The notes under the pieces were generated by a model. It was not told the origin of the DNA, searched no databases, and was given only the letters and a program-made list of their open reading frames with translations. Below, piece after piece: positions 48,388-56,237 of a stretch of DNA of 64,000 nt. The DNA is from Corynebacterium coyleae. GTDB lineage: Bacteria > Actinomycetota > Actinomycetes > Mycobacteriales > Mycobacteriaceae. The stretch is taken from assembly GCF_030408635.1 (NCBI RefSeq), contig NZ_CP047198.1, positions 1,922,001 through 1,986,000 on the forward strand, given 5' to 3'. How positions within the stretch are numbered: the first letter of the stretch is position 1; every line of letters starts with the position of its first letter. The translations under genes were made by a program, and so were the position numbers.

Positions 48388-48420
48388 CCATGCCGACAAG
48401 TGACATACTTGCCGGCATGG
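48388..48420. promoter_or_regulatory. 33-bp near-perfect palindrome overlapping a start codon
   Basis: Arms CCATGCCGACAAGT (48388-48401) and ACTTGCCGGCATGG (48407-48420) are complementary with one mismatch, separated by GACAT. It covers the CATACT -10-like sequence and the ATG of the next gene, so a protein bound here would block expression. The downstream winged-helix regulator is the natural candidate. It could also act as a hairpin behind the transporter gene, but it lacks a T run. Confidence 0.65.
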
Positions 48421-48842
48421 AAAGCAATAAGATCTCGAAGGAAGAGGCCCGCGCCGCCCTCGAGCAGATCGACGGGATCGAGCAAGACGCACGTAAACCA
48501 CCCACACCGCCGTGGGCTTACGCCATCCTCGGCACCAGTTTCGGTGTCACGATCGCCGGCACGATCATCGGCTGGAAGTACTGGTGGGCACTGTTTGCGG
48601 TCATCATCATCGCCTGCATCGCACTCGCCGTGCGAGATCACAACCGCAACGTACGCCCGAGCATGAAGCAGCCGATCCAGGAAGACCCGAAGACGAACTG
48701 GGCCGCCGCTCTCACCCCCGCGTTCATGATGCCGCTGATCTGGTTCGTCCCAGAAGGAAGCGTGGTCGGCGGGGTCATCGCCGGCGTGGTCACAGCGATC
48801 GTGGTCACGGCTGTCATGATCTACGAAAGCAGGAACCGATGA
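48417..48842 (+). CDS. small membrane protein, partner of winged-helix regulator
   Basis: Protein of 141 aa with a charged N-terminus (MESNKISKEEARAALEQIDG) and four likely membrane helices: WAYAILGTSFGVTIAGTIIG, YWWALFAVIIIACIALAV, LTPAFMMPLIWFVPEG and GGVIAGVVTAIVVTAVMIY. The arrangement resembles small membrane proteins that occur in front of PadR/winged-helix regulators. Its start codon lies inside the palindrome; it probably lacks a leader. The stop overlaps the next ATG (ATGA), so both are co-translated. Function is unknown. Confidence 0.8.
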   Translation: MESNKISKEEARAALEQIDGIEQDARKPPTPPWAYAILGTSFGVTIAGTIIGWKYWWALFAVIIIACIALAVRDHNRNVRPSMKQPIQEDPKTNWAAALTPAFMMPLIWFVPEGSVVGGVIAGVVTAIVVTAVMIYESRNR

Positions 48843-49159
48843 GCGCCCCTAAAATCGACCCTGTCATCCACCCCCTGGCGCGGTTGAAGATTTGTGCGGC
48901 GTTGTACCACGGCGGTGCCGTCGAGAAGCAAACGTCCCGGCACGAGATGCGCTTTAGCTCGCTGCGGGACCAAATAGACTTGTCGGATTCTGCGCTATCC
49001 AAGCAGTTGGACCGGCTCGAGGAGCACGGCTATATCACGCGCTTCCGCGAGTACGGCTCATCCCGGGCGAAGGACACGGTGTGGGTCACGCTCACCGAGA
49101 GGGGTGCGCAGGCCTTCGAGCGACACACGGCAGCGTTGCGAGAGATCGCGGGCGGGTAG
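48839..49159 (+). CDS. winged-helix transcriptional regulator
   Basis: Protein of 106 aa. The winged helix-turn-helix is RFSSLRDQIDLSDSALSKQL followed by DRLEEHGYITRFREYGSSRA (wing) and DTVWVTLTERGAQAFERHTA. This is the small MarR/HTH_27-like type that typically pairs with a membrane protein. It is coupled by ATGA overlap to the upstream membrane-protein gene and probably controls that pair through the palindrome at 48388-48420 (inference). Confidence 0.87.
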   Translation: MSAPKIDPVIHPLARLKICAALYHGGAVEKQTSRHEMRFSSLRDQIDLSDSALSKQLDRLEEHGYITRFREYGSSRAKDTVWVTLTERGAQAFERHTAALREIAGG

Positions 49160-49169
49160 ATTCGGACGC

Positions 49170-49976
49170 ATGAGTTTTCCAGGACCATCCATCGACTCGT
49201 TCGCGTTGATTACTGGCGCGAGCCAAGGCATCGGCGAAGCGATTGCGCGCGACCTGGCCAAAGGTGGCCACAACCTCATCCTTGTTGCCCGGCGCGAGGA
49301 GGTATTGCAGAAGCTTGGCGACGAACTCGCGGCCGCTCACGGCGTCACCGTCGAAGTCTTCGCCGCGGATCTGTCTAAGGAACGCGACGTCACCGCACTG
49401 CTTAACCACATTGCGAACCGCAAGATTCACATTTGCGTCAATTCTGCAGGTATCGCGTCGTTTGGACCGTTTATGAAGCAGGACTGGGAGTACGAGACGA
49501 ATCAGTTCAACCTGAACGCGACGGCAGTGTTCCGCATCACCAAGGCGGTGCTGGATCAGATGGTGCCACGCGGCGAGGGCGCGCTGTGCAACGTCGGCTC
49601 CGCCGCGGGCAACCTGCCGATCCCGAACAACGCCACCTACGTGTTCACCAAGGCGGGCGTGAACATGTTCACCGAGGCCCTGCACTACGAGCTGAAGGAC
49701 TCGGGCGTGCATGTAACCCTGCTCGCGCCCGGCCCTGTGCGTGAGGCGCACATTCCGGAGGAGGAGCAGTCCATCGTGGATAAGGTCGTGCCCGATTTCT
49801 TGTGGACGACCTACGAGTCCTGCTCCGCGGACACACTTAAGGCGATGCGCCGCAACCGTCGACGCGTCGTTCCGGGTCCGTTGTCGAAGGCGATGGATGT
49901 CGTGTCCACCTACGCCCCGCGCGGGATTCTGCCGCCAATTATGGGCAAGTTTTACGCAAAGATGGGAGAGGAATAA
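49170..49976 (+). CDS. short-chain dehydrogenase/reductase
   Basis: NAD(P)-dependent oxidoreductase of 268 aa. Cofactor motif ALITGASQGIGEAIARDLAK, NSAG (ICVNSAGIASFG), catalytic Ser in LCNVGSAAGNLPIPNN and YxxxK in TYVFTKAGVNMFTEAL. Similar to the 'cmrA-like' group of mycolate-type SDRs in Corynebacteriales (GPVREAHIPE), but substrate is unproven. The start MSFPGPSIDSFALITG is 10 bases after the regulator stop. orn follows with no gap. Confidence 0.88.
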   Translation: MSFPGPSIDSFALITGASQGIGEAIARDLAKGGHNLILVARREEVLQKLGDELAAAHGVTVEVFAADLSKERDVTALLNHIANRKIHICVNSAGIASFGPFMKQDWEYETNQFNLNATAVFRITKAVLDQMVPRGEGALCNVGSAAGNLPIPNNATYVFTKAGVNMFTEALHYELKDSGVHVTLLAPGPVREAHIPEEEQSIVDKVVPDFLWTTYESCSADTLKAMRRNRRRVVPGPLSKAMDVVSTYAPRGILPPIMGKFYAKMGEE

Positions 49977-50606
49977 ATGGAGATCGCAGACAAGGACAAT
50001 CGCATCGTGTGGGTCGACCTGGAGATGACCGGTCTTGACCCGTCACGCCACGTCATCGTGGAGGTTGCGGCGCTTGTCACGGATGCGGAGCTCAACATTA
50101 TCGACGACGGCGTCGACCTCGTCGTCCACGCCACCGACGCCGAACTGGCGGAGATGGATGACTTTGTCACCGAGATGCACTCCTCCAACGGGCTGCTCGA
50201 TGACATTAAGGCCTCCACGGTCAGCATCGAGGAGGCTGAGGATGCGGTGCTGGAGCTCGTCGCAAAGCATTGCGATCCTGCACATCCTGCCCCGCTTGCG
50301 GGCAATTCGATTGCTACCGACCGTGCGTTTATCCGTGCGCAGATGCCGCGTCTCGACGACGCCCTGCACTACCGCATGATCGACGTCTCCACCGTGAAGG
50401 AACTGTCGCGCCGCTGGTTCCCTAAGGCGTACTACAACCAGCCCGAAAAGGGCATGGCTCACCGCGCCTTGGCGGACATCGTGGAATCCATCCGCGAACT
50501 GGACTACTACCGTCGCGCCGTATTTGTGGACTCCCCCGGCCCGGACACCGACACCGCAACGAAGGCTTCTGCCGCTGCAACCGAGTTCTACCAGCGGTTT
50601 TTGTAA
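49977..50606 (+). CDS. orn: oligoribonuclease
   Basis: 3'-5' exoribonuclease that degrades 2-5-nt RNAs (and pGpG in other bacteria). Length 209 aa. DEDDh residues: Asp/Glu in [13 protein letters not shown], Asp in [20 protein letters not shown], and the His/Asp in [20 protein letters not shown]. The ATG immediately follows the SDR stop with AGAGGAA as RBS, so the two are coupled. tRNA-His lies 45 bases downstream. Confidence 0.96.
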   Translation: MEIADKDNRIVWVDLEMTGLDPSRHVIVEVAALVTDAELNIIDDGVDLVVHATDAELAEMDDFVTEMHSSNGLLDDIKASTVSIEEAEDAVLELVAKHCDPAHPAPLAGNSIATDRAFIRAQMPRLDDALHYRMIDVSTVKELSRRWFPKAYYNQPEKGMAHRALADIVESIRELDYYRRAVFVDSPGPDTDTATKASAAATEFYQRFL

Positions 50607-50651
50607 ACTTCAGATGAACGGCTAAGGTGTAATCCGCTGCAAAACAGCAAT

Positions 50652-50725
50652 GGTGGCTGTAGTTCAGCTGGTAGAGCACCAGGTTGTGATCCTGGGTGTC
50701 GCGGGTTCGAGCCCCGTCAGCCACC
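50652..50725 (+). tRNA. tRNA-His (GTG)
   Basis: Acceptor stem GTGGCTG/CAGCCAC with the extra G(-1) opposite C73, anticodon loop TTGTGAT (anticodon GTG) and T-arm GGTTCGAGCC. CCA is not encoded. Confidence 0.95.
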
Positions 50726-50732
50726 CCAAAGC

Positions 50733-50772
50733 GTGCCCCGTAACCTCCACAACAGGTTACGGGGCACATTGC
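50733..50772 (+). terminator. terminator downstream of tRNA-His
   Basis: A 14-bp perfect stem (GTGCCCCGTAACCT and complement) with a 7-base loop, followed by ATTGCTTTT. Confidence 0.88.
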
Positions 50773-50791
50773 TTTTCCACCCCCTCCTTAA

Positions 50792-50810
50792 ATATGTTAG
50801 CCTTACCTAA
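50792..50810 (-). promoter_or_regulatory. DtxR-type iron box
   Basis: TTAGGTAAGGCTAACATAT matches the corynebacterial DtxR consensus TTAGGTTAGSCTAACCTAA at most positions. It lies 65-83 bases upstream of the siderophore-interacting protein, so iron repression of that gene is predicted. Confidence 0.75.
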
Positions 50811-50874
50811 CTATTTGGCGTGCGAACTTCCGCCGCCCGAAGCAGCCACGAGTTGTTGAAGGACAGGGACAACG

Positions 50875-51735
50875 ATGACCGAACAAGCCAACAAAGCGGC
50901 CGCGAGGCGTAAACCCCGGAAGGCCAATGAGGCAACCGTGACCGGTCGCCGCCAGCTCTCCCCCGATCTGGTTCGCTTAAGCCTGAACGCCCCCGCTTTT
51001 GTCGGTAAAGATCTGGAGTTTACGGACCACTACCTCAAGCTGTTGTTCGTGCCGGAGGGCGCCGACTACTCCTGGCCATTTAACGTCGAACAGGTCCGTG
51101 AACAACAGCCGCGCGACAAGCAACCGGTGACCCGGACCTACACGCTGATCAACCTCGACTCATCGACCGGGGATTTCGATGTTGACTTTGTCACCCACGG
51201 CGATGCAGGCCTGGCCGGTCCGTGGGCTCGCGTAGCCGAGGTTGGAGAGAAGATCGGCTTCTTCGGCCCAGGTGGCGCGTGGGGCCCTTCGGTCGACTAC
51301 GAGCACTTCATCTTCGCCGGCGATGAGTCCGCAGCACCGGCCATCGGCGCGGGCCTAAAGCGCCTCCCCGAGGGCGCAACTGCGACCGCGTACATCGAGA
51401 TCGAAGCCGAAGACCGCAAGTTTGAGCTCCCAGCCCGCGATGGCGTGGACATCCATTGGGTGATCCGCAACGGCGCGACCCATGGCACGGAGCTATCCCG
51501 CGTCGTGCGACAGGCCGGCGTGCCGGACGGAAAGAACACCAGCTGGTTCATCCACGGCGTTGCCGAGATGATCAAGGAAATGCGGCGCTTCCTCTTCGTC
51601 GAATCCGAGGTCCCCAAGCAAGACGTGTCCATCTCTGGATACTGGCGCATCGGCATGACAGAGGATCAGTGGCAGGCCTCCAAGCGCGATTTCAACGCCG
51701 AGATTGAAGCCGAGGAGGAACGCGCGAAAGCCTAA
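50875..51735 (+). CDS. siderophore-interacting protein (ferric-siderophore reductase)
   Basis: FAD-dependent reductase of 286 aa (SIP/ViuB family) that releases iron from imported siderophores. The FAD domain has RTYTLINLDSSTGDFDVDFV and HGDAGLAGPWARVAEVGEKI. The NAD(P)-like C-terminal domain has HFIFAGDESAAPAIGAGLKR, WFIHGVAEMIKEMRRFLFVE and SGYWRIGMTEDQWQAS. A basic N-terminal stretch (AARRKPRKANEATVTGRRQL) precedes the first strand. A DtxR box lies upstream. It stands alone; no transporter is adjacent. Confidence 0.93.
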   Translation: MTEQANKAAARRKPRKANEATVTGRRQLSPDLVRLSLNAPAFVGKDLEFTDHYLKLLFVPEGADYSWPFNVEQVREQQPRDKQPVTRTYTLINLDSSTGDFDVDFVTHGDAGLAGPWARVAEVGEKIGFFGPGGAWGPSVDYEHFIFAGDESAAPAIGAGLKRLPEGATATAYIEIEAEDRKFELPARDGVDIHWVIRNGATHGTELSRVVRQAGVPDGKNTSWFIHGVAEMIKEMRRFLFVESEVPKQDVSISGYWRIGMTEDQWQASKRDFNAEIEAEEERAKA

Positions 51736-51769
51736 CTGCGCCTGGGGGCACTAACTGCACCTAGGGGCA

Positions 51770-52969
51770 CTAGGAGTAGAGCTGCTCGCCGCTGCCGCCG
51801 GAGCGCTGCTCCCAATCAAGGTTCCAGTAGCCCAAGCCGTCGTACGGGGTCAGGGTCGATCCGCCAGTGTTTTTCACCACTACCGGGTCACCCCGTTTGA
51901 CGTACTCCTGGAACCACTTGGCGTTCTCATAGGAAGCGTTGATGCAGCCGTGCGACTGGTTCTGGGACCCCAACGCCCACAGCGCCCACGGCGCGGAGTG
52001 GACGTAGATGCCCGAGTACGACAGCTGGGTGGCGTAATCCACCGGCGTGACGTACCCGCCCGCATCCAACGCCAAGCCGTAGGTACGCGAGTCCATGACA
52101 AGGCTGGGGTGCTCATCCCCCACCACGTAGGTGCCATTCGGGGTGTCGTAGCTACCGTCGGTTCCCAGCGAGATCGGGAACTCCTTCACCAACTCGTCGT
52201 TAGCGTAGACGCGCAGCATCTTGTCGTAGTTATCCACGACAGTCTCCACCTTGTCACCGATGGTGAAGCTGATTTCGGTGTCGTCGGAACCGTAGACGCC
52301 TTCGGCAAGTTTGCGCCCATACAGATCCACTTTCACAGTGACCTCAGTACCGGGCTCCCAGTACTCCTTCGGGCGCCAGCGCACTTCGTAAGGATCCAGC
52401 CAGAAGAATCCACCCTCGGTGTCGTTCGAGGTTTCCACCGAGATGAGTTTCTCCATCTTCTTGGTGTCTTGGATCGGGCTATCAAAGCGGATGGTTACCG
52501 CCTGGGCGACACCAACCGTCGAGCCGTCAAGCGGACCAACGTACGCATTAACCGTCACAGCCGGCGACACCGTAGTAAACGACGACACCACCTTCTGGCC
52601 CTCAACATCACGCGCCTCAATGGTGTACTCGCGTCCGTAACCAAGCGGTTCCGCCGTAGACCATTCGGTTTTGTCGTCGTTGAACTCCGCCTCGACTTCC
52701 TTGCCGGCCTCGTTGGTCATCTTCACCGAGGCCAATCCGACCTCCGAAAGCACCTTCACCGGCTGGCCAGGCTCGACGTCAGTGGCGTTATTGCTCACCG
52801 AGACTTTCGGCGGCTTCGCCGCAGGCGTCGTCTCTGCAGCCTGGTCTGTCTCCGCAACTTGTTCGAGACGGCTCGACCCATCCCCCGGTGAGCAGGCCGA
52901 AATCATCGCTCCTGCAGCCAGCGCCGTCAGGACCGCGGTGCAGCGGCGAACCGCGCGAAGGTGGAGCAC
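51770..52969 (-). CDS. L,D-transpeptidase (lipoprotein, Ig-like domains)
   Basis: Cell-wall enzyme of 399 aa forming 3-3 peptidoglycan cross-links. A signal peptide ends in a lipobox (MISACSPG). Two Ig-like domains follow (VSVSNNATDVEPGQPVKVLS; NAYVGPLDGSTVGVAQAVTI), then the YkuD domain with the catalytic region GIYVHSAPWALWALGSQNQS and HGCINASYENAKWF (the Cys nucleophile). Start is GTG 52969 with GAGGGG upstream; an in-frame ATG nine codons earlier is less likely. Homologous to mycobacterial Ldt enzymes. Confidence 0.94.
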   Translation of the reverse strand: MLHLRAVRRCTAVLTALAAGAMISACSPGDGSSRLEQVAETDQAAETTPAAKPPKVSVSNNATDVEPGQPVKVLSEVGLASVKMTNEAGKEVEAEFNDDKTEWSTAEPLGYGREYTIEARDVEGQKVVSSFTTVSPAVTVNAYVGPLDGSTVGVAQAVTIRFDSPIQDTKKMEKLISVETSNDTEGGFFWLDPYEVRWRPKEYWEPGTEVTVKVDLYGRKLAEGVYGSDDTEISFTIGDKVETVVDNYDKMLRVYANDELVKEFPISLGTDGSYDTPNGTYVVGDEHPSLVMDSRTYGLALDAGGYVTPVDYATQLSYSGIYVHSAPWALWALGSQNQSHGCINASYENAKWFQEYVKRGDPVVVKNTGGSTLTPYDGLGYWNLDWEQRSGGSGEQLYS

Positions 52970-53174
52970 GATGGACCCCTCACAGCTCAAATCCAAAACT
53001 CAAACGCCAATACTTTAACCGTTAACGGCTAAAAAGCCACCATCCACAAACAAAGCGTTATGCAACGTTTAACATCGCCGAAAAATATGCTCTTACCTGC
53101 CGATTTCACACATTCAACACACGCTGCTAATGTATTACCTCGTTGCAGAGAGCAACACCAACAAAACAAAATAC

Positions 53175-53249
<75 letters not shown>

Positions 53250-53252
53250 AAA

Positions 53253-53294
53253 CGGCCAGGTCAAAGGGTAAATATTCACCCCTTCACCTGGCCG
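53253..53294 (+). terminator. element-supplied terminator for tRNA-Lys
   Basis: CGGCCAGGT and ACCTGGCCG form a 9-bp outer stem, with inner GGGT/ACCC pairs, followed by ATTTTCG. It lies just inside attL and may replace the original tRNA terminator, which is now beyond attR. Confidence 0.6.
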
Positions 53295-53303
53295 ATTTTC
53301 GTT

Positions 53304-53330
53304 AAATGGCCAAAAAATGGCCAGATAGTC
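53304..53330 (+). repeat. left copy of TGGCCA-rich arm repeat
   Basis: A 27-base segment (AAATGGCCAAAAAATGGCCA and then GATAGTC) differing at one base from 62659-62685. Two TGGCCA palindromes lie within it. Likely integrase arm-type sites on either side of the att core in the circular form (inference). Confidence 0.6.
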
Positions 53331-53588
53331 AACGGCACCGGTCGAACAGATTTCCCGGGCGCGGCAAGACATACCCATACTCACGATTCCGTGAATTTGG
53401 ATAGGGTGTGCCCCATGCGGGTGCGGGTGTCTCCATAATCCAGAATTCTTGATTACAGGGCAGCGGGGCGTGTGGCCCCGAAATTGCCCGGCCTAGCACC
53501 GGGGAGAGAGAAGGCGGGACTCGGGCGGGCCAGTGGTGAGTCCGGGGAGCCACCCCCTCAAGATTATTGGGGGTGCCCCACTATTGGG
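53331..53588. other. gene-free region between capsid module and attL
   Basis: About 260 bases without a credible gene. It includes a GC-rich inverted repeat (arms GGGGAGCCACCCCC and GGGGGTGCCCC at 53544-53579, imperfect) that may terminate the capsid operon, and AT-rich and GC-rich patches. It is the only sizeable non-coding region besides the switch and the GGAAC array, so it may hold a packaging signal; nothing proves that. Confidence 0.4.
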
Positions 53589-54122
53589 TTACCGTACCCA
53601 GCCCTTGGGCATGTTCTTGCCGTCGCCGGCTTCGGGGTCGATGCCGTAACCGATTTCCATTCGTGGAATCTCATCGGCACGGTTGAGTGCGTGGATTGTC
53701 GCTTCGGGGTCTTGGCCGTATGCGGCAATCCATCGTTCACGCTGGCTTGCGGTCGCCTTGCCGAGACGAATGGCCTGATCGACTACTTGCTCGGCTGCAA
53801 GACGGTGCTCTTGCTTCTCTGCGGTCATGCCGACTTTGAGCGAGCGCTGCATGTCCTTCCAGACAGCGGGGTCGATGATGATGGGTTGCTCGATCTGCTC
53901 GCTGGACGCGGCTACATCAGCGGCGTTCTCGTCACCCGTGTGGGCTTCTGCGAGTTCAGCCACGGCGGCGACGATAGCGGCCGGGTCGGCGTCTTCGTCG
54001 AGGTCTAGCACTGCAATGAGGGTCTCCCACTGTTCGACGGTGAATGCCGACGCGGTTGCGGGTGTTTCTTCGGCGTTGTTTTCGCTGAAGGTGATCCGCT
54101 CGTTTTTGCGGAAGAGTTTCAC
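53589..54122 (-). CDS. capsid-module protein resembling C-terminus of Mu gpI / scaffold
   Basis: Protein of 177 aa, GTG start with AAGGAGT. Acidic and probably helical in the middle (DLDEDADPAAIVAAVAELAE). The C-terminal part (AIRLGKATASQRERWIAAYG, then QDPEATIHALN) resembles the C-terminal scaffold half of Mu gpI-like protease proteins, in which the Gly-(K/R)-x-(T/S) turn and the DPEA segment recur. It is last in the capsid operon, after the cement-like gene. I suspect a scaffolding or capsid-assembly role. The absence of the protease half is explained by the separate gene at 55644-56237. Confidence 0.6.
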   Translation of the reverse strand: MKLFRKNERITFSENNAEETPATASAFTVEQWETLIAVLDLDEDADPAAIVAAVAELAEAHTGDENAADVAASSEQIEQPIIIDPAVWKDMQRSLKVGMTAEKQEHRLAAEQVVDQAIRLGKATASQRERWIAAYGQDPEATIHALNRADEIPRMEIGYGIDPEAGDGKNMPKGWVR

Positions 54123-54134
54123 GGGTTGTACTCC

Positions 54135-54515
54135 TTAGTTCGCGAGACTGATGAGGGCGTCGGTGTTGGCTTCGGCGTTGTCTGCGGCCCAGCCGACTAC
54201 GGTGCCGGTGATTGCCTTGGTTGCGCGGCCGCCGTCGCCTACTTCGACCGGGTCGCCGGCGGTAAGTGGCGTGTCGGTGGTGACGGTTAGCACGCGGCTT
54301 GAGCCACGGGCGACGCCAACGAGGTGGTCGGTGGTTGCGTCGTACTTTGCGACGCCTGCGACTGGTTTGCCGGCGGCTGCGGGGCGCACGGTGATGTTGC
54401 CCTTGCGCATTGGGCCGGCGTATGCGACGAAGGTTTTGCCGGTGACGTCGACGGCGGCGACGGCCGTGAGGTCGGTGCCGGGGTTGAACCGGTCGCGGGT
54501 TTGGTTGGTGTACAT
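54135..54515 (-). CDS. capsid cement/decoration-like protein (DUF2190 type)
   Basis: Protein of 126 aa, ATG with GAGGAGT upstream. Beta-rich with many Gly/Thr/Val residues: PGTDLTAVAAVDVTGKTFVA, VAGVAKYDATTDHLVGVARG and TDTPLTAGDPVEVGDGGRAT. This pattern fits small head-decoration proteins that sit next to the major capsid gene in many siphophages (DUF2190 group). It begins 3 bases after the capsid gene stop and probably is co-translated. Assignment rests on position and composition. Confidence 0.6.
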   Translation of the reverse strand: MYTNQTRDRFNPGTDLTAVAAVDVTGKTFVAYAGPMRKGNITVRPAAAGKPVAGVAKYDATTDHLVGVARGSSRVLTVTTDTPLTAGDPVEVGDGGRATKAITGTVVGWAADNAEANTDALISLAN

Positions 54516-54518
54516 GGG

Positions 54519-55421
54519 TTACTCCTCAGTCTTGTATTCGATGGTTGCGATAGCGGCGGGCAGGGTGATCCCCATGACGGGCATGGCGAAGGCCTGTACC
54601 CACGTTTGACGGTGGTGTTCATCACGCCATGTGGTCACGGTGAGCGGTTCTTCGTATTTGACGAATCCGGCCTTGCCGGGGTCGACGAGGTAGCTGCGGT
54701 CATCTGGCACGAATGTGGATGTGATGAGTTCGAGCCCGTAGGTGTCCAACAACGGTTTAAGGTTTTGTCCGTAGGCGACGAGCATCTCTGCCTTCGTGCG
54801 TGGGGAGACGAGCATCTTCGTGTATGTGATGCCGAGCTCCTTGCTTTCCGCAATGGCGATAAGGTGCGCAATCATTGAGATTGGTCGCTGCGTTGGTGGG
54901 GTGATGAGATCGGGTGCGCCGTCGATTCGTACGTTTTCCCATGTTGCGCCGGTGTGTGCTCCGACGATGGTTTCGCCGGCGGCTTCGGCGGCCTGAACTG
55001 TTTCAATGGCGCGCTGGTTGAGTTTGCGGGTAACCGTGTTGGCGAGTGCGGTGACGTCGTTGTCGAAGGTGACATTGTCGTTACGGCGTCGCGCTTCGTC
55101 GGATACTGCGAACTTACCGCCGTAGTCTTCGACGCGAGCAAGTTCAGCGACCGGGCGTTCGCGGTAGACGATGCCGTATTCGTCGCCGGGTTGGCGGGCG
55201 GTGACGTCGGTGTCGGTGTAGAAGTTCTTCTCGGTGGTCTTGGAGTAGATTACGGCGCCGCCTTGTACCGGTGTTGAATCGGTGGAGAAGATCGTCTCTA
55301 CGAGAAGGTCGCGGGCGGCGACTTCGGCTACTCGGTCGGTGATTGTGGTCGGGTTGTTGAGCGCTTCGTCGACGGAGATGACGCCGTCGTTGTAGTCGGC
55401 TCGGGCTGGAAAGAATCCCAT
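54519..55421 (-). CDS. HK97-fold-like major capsid protein
   Basis: Protein of 300 aa, ATG 55421 with a strong AGGAGG. The order of features fits phage major capsid proteins of actinophages: N-terminal strand and helix (NNPTTITDRVAEVAARDLLV), E-loop-like region (EYGIVYRERPVAELARVEDY and GGKFAVSDEARRRNDNVTFD), spine helix (ALANTVTRKLNQRAIETVQA), P-domain (ELGITYTKMLVSPRTKAEML) and a C-terminal A-domain (TVTTWRDEHHRQTWVQAFAM). There is no N-terminal scaffold (delta) domain; scaffold is perhaps separate. It is one of the smaller capsid proteins in length. Confidence 0.78.
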   Translation of the reverse strand: MGFFPARADYNDGVISVDEALNNPTTITDRVAEVAARDLLVETIFSTDSTPVQGGAVIYSKTTEKNFYTDTDVTARQPGDEYGIVYRERPVAELARVEDYGGKFAVSDEARRRNDNVTFDNDVTALANTVTRKLNQRAIETVQAAEAAGETIVGAHTGATWENVRIDGAPDLITPPTQRPISMIAHLIAIAESKELGITYTKMLVSPRTKAEMLVAYGQNLKPLLDTYGLELITSTFVPDDRSYLVDPGKAGFVKYEEPLTVTTWRDEHHRQTWVQAFAMPVMGITLPAAIATIEYKTEE

Positions 55422-55423
55422 GG

Positions 55424-55639
55424 TTAGGCCTCCTTCTGGTTTTCTGCGGCGGTTTGGCCGCTCATGTACCCGATGAACCATGCCGCGAGGTTGGACGGTT
55501 CGCGATATGCGGGGGATTCTTCAAAATTTGGCAGGACGAATGCGTAGCCCTTCGGGCCGCCCGCGTTGGGTTTAATGTTCAGATTGATCGGGCAGTGACT
55601 CATAACGTCACTGATTGAGATTGGGACAATTTGAGCCAT
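55424..55639 (-). CDS. small protein between protease and capsid genes
   Basis: Protein of 71 aa. It begins MAQIVPISISDVMSHCPINL and ends AAENQKEA; the middle has GPKGYAFVLPNFEESPAYRE and AWFIGYMSGQ. No family is recognised. RBS AAGGAG precedes the ATG. Its place between the protease and the capsid gene (2-base gap to the latter) makes a structural or assembly role likely, but this is guesswork from position. Confidence 0.6.
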   Translation of the reverse strand: MAQIVPISISDVMSHCPINLNIKPNAGGPKGYAFVLPNFEESPAYREPSNLAAWFIGYMSGQTAAENQKEA

Positions 55640-55643
55640 TGGG

Positions 55644-56237
55644 CTATGTCTCCTTCGCTAGTAGGTCTTTTAGTGATGGCAGGTCTGTTACGGCGGGCCA
55701 TTCGGTGCCGAGTAGCGCTAGCCCGGTGATTGCGAAGCGGTAGGTATGGCCGTTGCTTTCATAGTTGGCGCGGGCTTCGATGCTTCGTTGTGGGTAGTGC
55801 TTTGCCATGTCGGCGCCGAGCCATTGCGGCACGTCGACGAGGTCGGCGACAAGGGTGTTGCCCCGGTCGACAACTCTGAGGTTCTCGAGGTGGCCAAGTG
55901 CCGGTGACCCGCCGAAGCGGGGGTCATCGTGACCGAGTTTGAGAACGGGGTTAGGTAGGCGCTTCGACGCGGCGGCAGCGGCCGCTAGGTCTGCTCGCGT
56001 GATTTCGACGGGCCCGGTTGATGCCTTCCATGTGCCAGTGCGTGCGAGTTCAACGCCTTGAAATGAGCAGAATCGGCTAGTGCTTGAAGTCTCGGAAGGC
56101 TTCGACGTCGTTGCGGTTGAACCACCATTGCCCGCCGTTTTTGGTGCCGGGTAGTCGTTTTTGGGCTGCGAGTGCTCGGACGTTGCGGCCGGTACAACCC
56201 AGTAGCGCGGCGGCGGTGGTGGTGTCGATTTGCTCAT
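55644..56237 (-). CDS. Mu gpI-like prohead protease (start uncertain)
   Basis: The protease domain begins near FQGVELARTGTWKASTGPVE and continues LPNPVLKLGHDDPRFGGSPA, GHLENLRVVDRGNTLVADLV, YPQRSIEARANYESNGHTYR, FAITGLALLGTEWPA. This is the Mu gpI/phage prohead-protease pattern (GHD...GxPAxG...S). No ATG, GTG or TTG occurs in frame between the stop of the upstream HTH gene and the domain; the first usable ATG is at 56237, which would overlap the HTH gene by 161 bases and has a poor RBS. The true start may be non-canonical, or the reading may come from a +1 shift out of the HTH gene. Reported coordinates are for the ATG at 56237. Confidence 0.7.
   Translation of the reverse strand: MSKSTPPPPPRYWVVPAATSEHSQPKNDYPAPKTAGNGGSTATTSKPSETSSTSRFCSFQGVELARTGTWKASTGPVEITRADLAAAAAASKRLPNPVLKLGHDDPRFGGSPALGHLENLRVVDRGNTLVADLVDVPQWLGADMAKHYPQRSIEARANYESNGHTYRFAITGLALLGTEWPAVTDLPSLKDLLAKET

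Noticed and set aside
46968-48641. Long minus-strand frame opposite the MHS transporter
   Set aside because: Composition is that of an antisense shadow; the transporter has clear MHS motifs.
54519-55421. Capsid protein as an encapsulin of a nanocompartment
   Set aside because: A gpI-like protease, cement-like protein, integrase and att sites surround it, which points to a phage-derived capsid; no encapsulin cargo enzyme is adjacent.
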